A stretch of DNA of 64,000 bases, from the NCBI GenBank assembly GCA_936440205.1, contig OW387134.1, positions 22,484,908-22,548,907 on the forward strand, in the 5' to 3' direction. The stretch is from Lepidonotus clava. Taxonomy: Eukaryota > Annelida > Polychaeta > Phyllodocida > Polynoidae. The position numbers were made by a program, and so were the translations under genes. Below are positions 26,102-38,100 of this stretch, in pieces. The notes beneath the pieces are model-generated. The model had not been told where the DNA came from and searched no databases. It saw nothing but the letters and a program-made list of their open reading frames with translations. Each line of letters begins with the position of its first letter. The first letter of the stretch is position 1.

Positions 26102-29100
26102 TGTGTCTGTGTCTGTGTCTGTGTGTCTGTGTCTGTGTCTGTGTCTGTGTCTGTGTCTGTGTGTCCTGGTGGGCGGTGAGGCAGCCTCTACCTGCATGTT
26201 GGACAAAGGTCAGGTCAGGTGTGTCATGTGGGGTGACGTACCGTCAGACCACTCTCAGTGGCACGCTCGCGGGCCCGGAAGTCGGCGACGACAAAGGCCA
26301 ACAGGTAAGTAGACATGATGGGCGTCGACTGGAACTCGTCTTTGACCCAGCCGTCGGCCAGCACCGTCGACTTGGCCACCGGCATGTTGGAAAGGGCCGT
26401 GTACTCTGAAAGGAACAAGAGAAAAATAGGTCATTACCTGCACACGTTTAATGTTTCACAACGGCAGAAGGTACCTGCCATGAAAGCACGTAGAACAATA
26501 GGAACAATTCAAATATATTCCCCTGGAGATCTTTTTTTTCTCTTTATTCGAGACAACTTCACGTACATCAAGAGCCTGTTCTTCCAGTTGGGGTCAGTGT
26601 ATGGGATAGTGCATGGGATCTGTTACGCCACCAAAGGGTTAGGTTAAGGCTCTGGATACAGGTTATTGCACGGGTTAGGGTATAGTTAGGTTAGGGTAAG
26701 GCAAGGGTTAATTAGGGGAATGGATAGGGGTAAATTTATGGCTATATGTCTAGCGTTAGTATTACTAATAACTATATTGTGTAGGGCACAGAATATGATT
26801 AGCACCGCTAGAAATCCACAATTATATAAATTGTTGTTTTCAACGCAAGTGTTCTGTGATAAAGAGAACCTCATCCTTCTGTACATAACTGTTTTAATAT
26901 ATGGTAATGATCAATTACCCATAGCAAATAACTATGAGTCAACAACAGAGGTCCAGAACATGAAGGTAGCAATGTGGCTTTTACGTGATTGCTACCAATA
27001 TAGAATAGAATAATCAAAAGCATTAATACGATGTTCATTTAGCTGAACAACATTCTGATGGCTGTTTTTATTCAAACCACGCTGACTTTTCACTACGATA
27101 AATGTTGCAGAACATTAACGGCAAGTAATCTGCCAGCACTCTATCGCTTTTTTACTGGTCACCCTGGCGGTAAACGATCTATCACTCTCTGAGGTGGAAC
27201 ACTTCTCTTTTTTCTTAGGCAAATATGGGGCAAACGATTGGATATATCAAAGCTACCAGAGCAAATAGCTACCCTTTAACCAATGAACGTAAGATTAAAA
27301 ACGCCAAGGCGCAGTGCCTTGATACATTTGTTTCCGTTTAGCCCTACCGTGTTTACCGATATTTACGGGATAGCGCTGTCCTCCACAGCGGAAACCCTCC
27401 ACTGGGAGGTGGACAAACTGCGGCATGGCAGATCCATTGGTAGGGTTGGGGTTGGGGGGTCGCTCCACACCCGTATGTAACGTCATTTCCGGGGGCAGGG
27501 CTTGCCACCCGCGACATAAACTGTGCCTCCAGCCGCGTTTTTATTGGCGGATAAATCTAACACGGCACTCCCGCACCGCGCAGTCGTCTTAGTGTTTTTT
27601 GACCCAGAAAATCCTACAGCTATGCATGAACAGATCCTTCCTTTTCTCAAGAGCCATTCGCATAGGCGTCTGCATGTCGTAAAATAGCAATTTACAAGAT
27701 TAAAGCTTTACACATTGTTGTAAACTGCATCCGAAGCCACAGTACGTTATGCGAATATTTTCATATCGAGTGCTAAATCGGTCCTGCCCATTTGGAAACA
27801 GGGCAAAGAGGTCATTGTGAAATCCATCATTTCTATCCGGATGTTTCGTATCCATTACTGCCCCTTTTTCTTTTTTCTAGATGATTTTTGGGGCTTTCTT
27901 GTTTTGATCTATAGAACAAACCGCTGTCTTAACACTTGTTTTTATTAATTACTGAAGTATAAAGATATACATTCATGAGAAAACTGCTCACTTAAATTTT
28001 ATGATATTCAAATTGGAGCTCTATGCCTCCAAGGATGGTCCGTGGCTGATATGACCTGCTTTTCTGAATCAGTGGATTAAAGAAACAAACCATTGTCTCC
28101 CAGTCGTTAACAAAGGAGCAAAAAAATTAAATCCAGGGACCCACTGTTTCTGTGATTCAATAAAGAAACCAAGGATTGAAGCAGAAGAGTCAAACTAGCT
28201 GTCTACATGGGGTAGACGCCTCAGCTACATGCTGCCTAAGTCGCTGCACGTTACATGCTTCTCCTCCGACACCCTGCTGGAGGAGGGGAACTGCCTCCAG
28301 TCACCAATTACAAAGGTTCACTTCCTGTCGCTTTCAATCTGGGTGGCACGAGACTCGCTTATCACGGCCGCCAATTACCCCGATTCATTATTGTCTCCCT
28401 GGCGCGGCGCGCTGGCCGTGGCTCCACGCGCGTGCAGGCTCCTCACAGCGATCTCTTTACAGAAGGCACTGTTGTGGCAGCAACGCCTGGTTGCATAACA
28501 ACCTATCGAACGTCTCCTTTGAGGACAGGGACTTTCCGACGCCGACGTGAGGGTTGGGGTAGACACGGGAAATGAGAGAAGAATGGCAGCTGGGATTCTA
28601 TTTGCATATGTTTACCATAAATGCGATGTGACAAATGCTGTCTTTGATCCGTTAACAGATTGCGCTGGGCTTGGAAGCTTGCCAGACGTTTTCAATTAGT
28701 TGGTCGAATACAGTAACATGCAGGGACGGCTGGGTTCACACAGACCAAGGTGCGTTAAAACTGAAAGCAATCAGCCCTGCGCTGAATACGTTACCGGGCG
28801 GCAATTGGCCAGCTCCAGATAAGGCCATCCACAACCAGCCTCCAAGCACAGGCTGGGGGAAAGCTTTACTTACCGAGCATCGACCACACCTGATGCAATT
28901 TACACAAATCTAGAGACCCCCCCGCGTATTTCTGTGACGAGCCCACTCTGAGACTTGTCTGTGTATATTTTATTGCAATTCATCTTTTGAGGTTATGTGC
29001 TCTATAGGCTAATTCGCATAATATTATGGACAGGAAACGATGACATGTAGGAAATACACTTTGTTTATTCGATTATGTAAATAAGCTTTTACTTCCCTAT

Positions 29101-32100
29101 AGTGATTTTATTGTATATCAAACAAGCCCATTCTGCAGAATCAATGCTGAAAGGATAGACTTTAAAACTTCCTGTATTCCAGGTTAGAGCTCCTGACAGA
29201 AGAAAATAACAATTCACAGGTTATCTTCGGCCTGGCATGTATCTCACTCTCAGGTAAACACCTTTATAGCTGGACGTCGGCCAAACCTGAGTGTAGGCGG
29301 TGGAGTAAAGGAGCACTGCCGGCACCTTCCCACCGAGGGCGGCGCTGTGAGCATTCTGTCCCATTAATAAGGCACGTCATTGTTACGTCCTCCAGGGCAT
29401 TCCGGGAGGCAAGCGAGGACGGCAGGGTTCCTCTTGGTATCAAATATTTACCCCTGCAGGTGTAACATTGGGTTCTACCTTGGACAGGTGGGGGTAATAA
29501 AAGACAGGCAGACAGGGGCTCTCACGCTAGAGTATCGATGCCTACCATTGACCTGCGCTTGAGAGATTATCCCGGGTTGAGTCTCCACCCCAAGGCCCTT
29601 GCAGTCTTCTCCAGGCGATGCAGGTCAATCCACTCAGCGTATACAGGGATTCCGTGTCATACCTCTGGCTGTAAGCCATTGCCTCGGCTCCACCGGGCAA
29701 AGCCCAAATCCCTTTGTCGAGGCAACATACTGCTTTTCTATTAGGCTCTAGGTGCTTAATATATATGGTACATCTGAGTATCATATATCATGTATATGAG
29801 GCCCCAAAGACATCCTGCTTCCCATATCTGATAGCACCGATGGGTATTACCTATTTTAGAACTATAAACAACAGGCTGATTGTTGGGACCAATGTACCCG
29901 TATAGGCCTAGAAATCCAATTGTCGTTCGATTTCGTTATGTTGATTGCTAAATGTGATATATTATACAATAAAAGATTAACCTTATTTGGCTGCAGATCA
30001 TAATTATATCCTTTGAATAGTGTAAAATGGAATCGTCTAGTGTACAATGGAATCGTCTGAAGTTGGCTGAAAGTACTTGACATGCACTCTCTCTATATAC
30101 ATTAATATAGCAACCTAATACAAACCTGTAAAGAGGCAGTGACGATCAAGATTATTCACTGAAGTGTACATAGTGTGTAGTTAAATTGAAGAGCAGAAAA
30201 TTGAAGAGCAGAATATCCGAACCAATTGAGATCGCCTAGAAGAGTGCCATACCCACTAGGTGATTTTACCGGCGACCGCCGATTTGACAGTCAACCACTG
30301 CGCCAATAGCCCATCAAATCGGCATACCCGATTTCCCGACAACTCCCTGTGGGTATGGTGTGATTCTGAGCAACAGGTGCCAGTTGATGCAATCGCCAAG
30401 AAAATCGTCAGGAAAATCGCCAGAAACAATATCAAACTTGCTTGATATCCAGTCGCCCGGCAACTTTACTGGCGACTTTCCAGATCGGCGGTTGCTGGTT
30501 GCCGGGAAAATTGCCTAGAGGGTATGCGGCTTGAGGCAGGCGGATGCTTTCCTGCCATTAATCTTGTGATATTCTAAGGAAGGGTTTAATTCTCAAATAC
30601 AAAACTTTATTATTGTTGCATGCATAATGGCCATTGGATGACTATTCTATCTTTGAAAGATTAGAGGTCTAAAGGCGCGCCGAACAGTCACACATTCTGC
30701 AGACATTGAATATCAAATGAGCAGAAACAAGCTTGCTGTGCATCCAAATTACCCTATGGGATGAGTTAGGGTAAAGGTGTTTGAGGTTTCATGGTGGTTT
30801 TGTATTACTATTCCAGGCGGTGGCACCGTAATATATTCAAAGGTTTATGGTGGTACAAATTCATATAATCCCCGCTGTGCTAATCCATGACGCTATTACT
30901 TGAGCCATGCGGCAAGAGTATTATTCCAATTTATCGTTTGTATAATAGGAGTGTGTGCTGTTTGCATGACAGCAAGGCTTAGGGTGAATTTGTAGGTGGG
31001 GTCTGTGAGATATGGCACACAGGGACAGGGAAACAATCGCTTTCAGACATAGAAAGTTTGGGGACATTGTTAGTTCTCATCTGAGCGGACGGGAAATCCA
31101 TCGTCCGACTAGCCCAGAAAACGAGCACTACCCAGCTCTCCCCCACCCAAATCAACCCAATCCCTACAGTGCAGCACCGCTACCAACGCTGCCAATAAAA
31201 CATATTTATCGCAGAGACGGCCAACAATCGATAAGGCTAAGCGTAATGCGACCATTCAGAGGAGCATTGGTCACTGAACAAGTCTGTTAGAAAAGCAGGG
31301 ATTCGCACTCTCAGTTTTGGGTCGGCTTTCAGTAATCAGTAAATGTCAGCCGGGGTATCCCAACTAGAATGCCTGATCAGAAGCGGGCCGCGCCGGATGG
31401 GAGGCGGCAGGGGTAAACACACAACGTTAAATGGAACTAGTTCAGTGCCACGAGTGTCTGGCTCCGCAAAACCCACTACTAGCAGTACATTGTTAGGGCT
31501 TGATTTTATACAGAAGCCAGCCTTCAGTCCAGTATGGCCTCGGGGAATCTGCTGTAATCAGGGTTGGGAGTAAAAGATCAGAAAGTTGTCTGGGGTTAGG
31601 AAGTAGGTCGATTTAGAGCCTTATTACGCTTCGACCTGGCATCAATTTACCCCTGTGCCGATGCTACAGCGGCCACCACTGATTTCACTGCTGCTCGGTA
31701 TTAGACTCACGACTTGAGTTTACTCTAGTCCCACAGCTAATATCCGGCGTAGGATATGGGTAGATTACCGCGGAAGGGAATCATTTTTCATATGGAAAGC
31801 TTGCTGTAAATCCCCTATATTAAACAGGCTGGTAATATACCGATAATGCCACCGGCCTATAATCTACAGACCCCAGTGTGAGCGATAGAGTCTGTACATC
31901 AATAAGCGGAATTATGATAAATTGATGTAAAATGTAGGCTAGCATATTTAGTAATCTCAGGACGCTTTGAAGGGTTCCCTTTTAGAACCGACTGGGCTAG
32001 TAGTAGTATTAGTGTGAGTGTTCTCTACGTAAACTGTATTCTTTGCCTAATGGATTCTGGCAGGGTCACTGGCGGTTAGAGCGGAAGGACCAGATAGCAG

Positions 32101-35100
32101 GTGTGTAACCCCTGTGGTGGCCGGAGAGGGCGGACGCGTCCATTTCCCGGAGAACAGCTGGGAGCATGGCAAGGAGGAGGGTGTAAATGCCTCCCTGCTA
32201 ACCACCTGCGTCTCCAGGGCGCAAGCAACAGCTCTCATGGAGGTGGATACAAGGTCACCGGGACAAGCTGGGGCCATTTGGTTTGGTTCCTACAGGTGGC
32301 GCGGCGAGCAGCTCGCTACTCATGGGGAGCTGCTCACGGCCGACCCAGGCCAAGATCCGCTCAGAGCTGCTTAGAACTGCTCAGGGACTGCTCCTCGCAT
32401 GGGGCGAATAGGCCGACTGGGCAGGGGAACCCAGGGTGGCCGATCCCCGACCTGGCCAGGCCTCCGAGTCTCGGCTGTAATCGGCGGCGGGCGCTGGGCC
32501 TATTACCCAAGGCCTGGCCGCATATTGATCCGACCCTCGCCCACTGAGCCGTGTCCCTGATCCCTGCCAGTCTTGCCGGCTTTGCTTGCCACCAACACCC
32601 TCGGACCCCAAGGCTTTATGTTATTTGTAGTAGCATGAGCGAACCAATGAAGCCGGGATTTCGCTGTGTCAATGTCGGTGCGAATTTTCCCATCGTTTGT
32701 TATTTAAAAATCGAACGTTTTATATCACAGCCAATCGATTAGCGTTGCCGTCATCAAGTTGAGAGCCATCATTTATTTATGTAGGCTATTTTAGCCACTA
32801 TGTACGCGATCGTTATAACACATTACAAGTAGGATTCTGTCCTTGGTCTATACTCATTTTCTGAATATAGCAACCCATATTGGTCTAAAGCCGTTGAGTA
32901 CGAAAAGAGGCATTTAGGGGAAAGGATCAGGGTATACAGAACGTGTTGCTTGGCGTAATCGATAACCGCAATACGCCGCGTTGGGTCCAATTAGATGTTC
33001 TATTAGGTAGGTAACAGATCGGATGAAAGGCTGAGCCTTCTTTTTCACGCGATACGTCAGTGCATCACACGGTTCCTCACCACACCAATTCGATTCCATT
33101 CTTTATACATATATGTGTCACCGACTCCCTTAATGTTTCACCTCTTTGTGGACCAAACTTGGCCTACATACCATAAAAAAAAAACCTTGGTTGCAGCATG
33201 GGTGGGTTCGGCGAATGACCACTTGGTGTGAGCGACTGACGAGACAAAGAGGCCACGTCGACGCTAAGAAGATCACACTGACGGAGATGAGAGACGGCTC
33301 GGGTCTGCAGAATCTTCTGGGATCCATCGGTTTGCACTCAGCAGCCTCTGGATCAAACGCCACGTGCCGCCCATAGGACGCTGACAAAGGTAATGATGGT
33401 GGCAATGGGAGGACCCCTAGGTGCAACAGGCGCTTAACAACAGAAACGGTTTCCGCCATAATAATGAATGGGGTTAGGGAAGAGGCGTAGTTGCCATTCC
33501 TACCATTTTATGTGTATGTATATTTATGTATGCTGTATGATTTAGGCCTACAGTAACGTTATTGTTCGGCTCTATTGATAACAGCTCTCTAAACTATCTC
33601 TAAAGTAAGCTTTAGCCGGCTTATATTTTTTCAAGCAGCTGAATACAGTAACAAATGTTAAACTGTTTAAAACGAACAGAACAAGTGAAACAAAACATAG
33701 AAGGTTGATATTTGTCTATGTATATATACATATATACATACATGTATGGTTTTCTCTGTGTGTATGTAACTGACTGTGAAAGCATATACTGTAGATAAAC
33801 AATTGTTGATACATTATACTCATGGGAAGTTCGTATACTAACTGCCAGTTTTTACATATCGAGGGGATTGATACTGTTGGCAAAATGTCATTGAAATGTG
33901 ATACACAGGATATATGGTAGCTTTTGACCTTTTGCTTCAAAGAATCTCTACATAAAACAGGCTAATAAACCGTCTTGATAGCATAGATAAGGAGTTGTAC
34001 AGAGAAGTAAGCATATCAAAATGGCCAAAGGTTTCTACAATGCTGTATTTCGTTTTAGAGTATTGTTGGTATTTGATGAAAAACAATTAGATTGATCTGG
34101 AGCAGATATGGGCAGGTACGTATGCTCGAACTCGTCAACAACATTATGTTGTTTTAGGCTTAAAGAAAATGTTGACAATTTTGTGAATGATATTTGACTA
34201 CAGTAAGAAAGATGAATCTACAAAAGACCGGAAATGGAGTTCAGAAGTTAACCTAAAAGTGAAATTGAAGGTGGAGTTTCGAGCTAAGGAAAGCGTGCGA
34301 AGAAGTATAAGGATTCAAATGATCGAAAACAGACACTTGCAGGTCGTAATCTATTTAGGTTAGGAACAACTGTTAGGAAAACAATTGCGAAATTGTAACT
34401 TGTTAGGAATATTGATGATTTAGATACATTTAAGAAAACCATAGTTAACTTCATTAAATGAATGAATGAATGAATTAATTAAATTTTAATGTATAATTGA
34501 CTAAATGACTTTACTCCAGTGATGTACATTTTTATGGTCTCAATATCATCCCTATCATCTCATTAGACATTGTTTTACCCAACATGTATCTCACTCATTG
34601 TAAGCCACACTGGATTGCACGGGAAACCGTAATACTCCCTCATCCGATCGTAACCAATATAAAGAATTTTGAAATTAAAAAAACAAAAGGACTGACCCAC
34701 AGACTTAAAGTCTGTTAAGGTCATTTTTTGAGAAATCGTTACACAATGGATAAAAGCATCAAATTTGGTATGAGATACCTCTGAGGCATAACTATCAAAT
34801 CTGGAAGGGGAGCCACCTTGAAATATCAATAGGATGATGGTGGGGGCCAATAAACCAATATAGTTGACTGTTGCTATAAACAATCTAATATCTCAGCTTC
34901 TAAAATTATAGACACTGGCGGATTCAGGATTTCGAAAAAAAGGGGGGGGGCGCATTATTGGAAAAAATTTCCTTAATTGCTTTTAGGCAGAGTTTTACAT
35001 TAAAAAAAGCAAAATTTTCCTGAAAAAGGGAGGGGTGCATGCCCCCGTGCCCCCCCCTCTGGATCTGCCACTAGTAGAGACATGGTTGGTGTCATAATTG

Positions 35101-38100
35101 GGAGATTATGGGTCTGGGAATTCAAATATTTACATTTGAAGTCAATGCAGAAATTTAAAACCCAAGATGGCTGACCAATTTTGAGAAATAACATGATTTT
35201 CAGCTGCTAAACTATCTAGACAATTGGAAATGATTCCAAAATCTGTTATTTATAACCTAGAGGGCTCAGAAGATATAATATTTAGCCAATATGATACCAC
35301 AAAGTTCAAAATGGCTGAATTAATTAGCATGATACCTTTGAAAATGACTACTGGATTCCAAAATGATTCAAAAGAAAGGATAGAGACTGTACTCTTTCGC
35401 TACAAGATTTTCTGAGACCCCTTCATTGAATTTTAAAAGGGAGCCATCTTCAAATATCAACATAACCCCAAAGGGGGCCAAAAATTCAAAATGGCAGACT
35501 TTCAGTGAAATAATCTTATATCTCAGCTTCTGAAATGCCTAGAAACACATTGTTATTGTCAAAATTGGGAGACTAAGGGACAGAGAATCCAATTATTTGC
35601 CTTTGGAATCTACACAAAAGATCAAATCTAAGATAGCCAATAACTTTTATTAAATACCATAAATTTCAAATGCTAAACACATAAGAAATTTGTCAAAATT
35701 TCATTGTGATATTTCAAAGTGGTTCCCCTTCTAGATCAGAGGTGCCTCATACCAAATTTGATGCATTCAACTGCTCTGTAACGAAGATTTTCTTATCAGA
35801 CCCCACTCTTGGTCAATGATTTAACATGGTTGTACGAATAATGCACAACATCACCATAAAACTATTCCAACTACATGGAAATCATATTATAATTTCCATG
35901 TAGTTGGAATAGTTTCAAAGAAATTAAAAGAATAACTTATTGACAACGTTTGCATTTTTGTTCCCGGTCTAAAGATAAATTACTTTGCTTTAATTTTATG
36001 TTTTCCATTGGATTGCTTCTTTACACTTGATTGGCAGCGGCAATAGGAATTCTGCGGCTTCAATTTACGGCTACCTGTTAGCTGGTTAGTCCTTATAACT
36101 TACTCGGGGAATCTTCCGGAGGTTGAGTTATCTGGTCGAGTTTCCCCAAGCGCCAGACTCATTAGAGAGAGGGCACACCAATTTGCCGTGGACCAAGTAC
36201 TTTCCCTCTAATCCCGCCATGCAGTAAACCGACGTATAGTCCCTCTAATCAGCCACAACAGGTGATTTCAGTCGCCTGAGAATTCCCCATGTCCTCTTAT
36301 CCAGAAAAAAATTAGCACTTCGATCCGAAACCAATATTCTTCAGAGGCCCGTCAAACTGTAATCTTGCCAAAGTGAAGTGATTTAATGTCCTCTGCACAG
36401 GTTTATATCGCCATCCAGGGTGTAAATCTTGATGGCTTGTAGAGGGAGGGAAATTATCGGAACACGACTCCCTGAAAGAACCTATTATCCCAGGATTATC
36501 TGGAATTAGGATAGAAAATGTGATGAAAGGAACACCATTAATCTGTTTCAAAAAGCTGCGCTCCCTCCGCTAAAAGCGGTAATCTCTTCATTCACAGGTT
36601 CCTCTCAGATGCTCTGCTTGGATTCCTTTCCGACCTTGCCGAGGATCTATCGATTTCTTGCTAAAAACCTGTTTATAATAATGTTTAGACCAAGAGCCGA
36701 CACCAATCCTATGAATGGCGATATTGGTCAATGCCATCGATCATCCAGCCTTATTGCTAGCCTCAAGGGCGGTTACTTTTGAAAAAGGTGGCCCCATGGA
36801 GAGACCTATAGAAGGTGCCTCATACTAACGTGTCAGATATTGCTATAATGGCCATCTTTAGATGCAGCCCAGATTACCGGACCCTCCCTATATTCCCGCC
36901 CTCGATCAAAGTAATCCATCAATCGGCGATGTTGATTGGTCAATCATTTGCTGTAAGAACCTTTGCTATTGGCCGTCATTGGGCACAGCACCGGAGGGAT
37001 GGGATGTCACGTCAAGGTTTGATTGTATCTTATCTGGTCTGTCGTGAGCTCTGTCGCGTTGCTATCACGTCGTCAATCGAGACGATAGCGCCGACAATCC
37101 ATCACTGAAGGGCCAAGAGAGCGCCGACCACCGCGGGCAATGGCGTCCAGGAGGGCCGCTCCTGTGGGGGTGGGAGGGGGGGGGGGGCTGGTTTGGCATC
37201 GCACTACGTTGGCGGCAACACTTTTCTAATGAAGGTTTGAGACCGAAGCAAATGAGTCTTAACGGCGGCACTGGGCTCTGTGCTGCAAACACGTGGGGCC
37301 CTTGATGGGGGGGGGGGGGAAAACCCAATTTCGCATGTCGATTTTAAGAAATCATCATGTCCCTTGTCACCTAATTTCCCATGTCCCATATCGTCTCTGA
37401 TAAGTTCTCATGTCTTATGTCAAATTTAAGAAATGGTCCCTGTCGTGTCGTTTTTTTCTTCATGTCATTAAGCCCTATATGTCGCATGTCGATTTTAAGA
37501 AATGGCCGTGTCGCTATGTCGAATTTTAGGGTCTAGGGTCCTACACGTACACGGCGCGGACATTAAAGCCCTATTTTCACCAGCCGATGTTACTGCCAAT
37601 TTGTTGGTAATTTATTACTTTTAATTGGTAATACCATTTGATATGTAGCATATCTGTGATATGCCATTGTTCCCACTCACGATTTCTGAAATCGGTAGTA
37701 AAATCGGCTGGTGGAAACAGGGCTTTACTCCACACGCGCACCGCGTGGCCTCACACAGCAAGATGGAAACCGACCTCCAAAGGCACGCCTCCATATCTCA
37801 AGTGGTATTTCTCACTCCTAAAGAAGCCGTCGCCAAGGCTTAGGCCTGCTGCATGTGAAATATAGGACACATCGGCAGTGCTATCTTTTATGATCAAATA
37901 GCTTTCTCCCTGTAGCACCATAAGAAACCGGAAGGAGGGAAAGGGAAGTGGGCACATTAAGATAACGTGTCTTCATTGATCGCCGGAACATCAAGACCGA
38001 AGAAACGGGGACACCCTCTCCCCCCTCCCCTCCCCCTGTGGACGTGTGTCGGTGCTCACCAGCTCGTCCAGGTTTGCTGTAGCGGCCGGTATGTTTGTCC

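Larger units (their letters stand above)
15049..26241. other. Intron between exons B and C
   Basis: An 11.2-kb intron. It holds the LINEs at 15.3-16.7 and 23.7-25.7 kb, a G-rich block at 21.77-22.0 kb and the (GT)n tract at 26.06-26.17 kb. It also contains a candidate X-box region near 18.69 kb and paired ATGAATATTCA motifs (16924 and 16980). The remainder (about 16.7-23.6 kb) shows no recognisable exon. Confidence 0.6.

Noticed and set aside
25961-26312. Open frames of repeated Cys-Val and Thr-His.
   Set aside because: Translation of the GT microsatellite.
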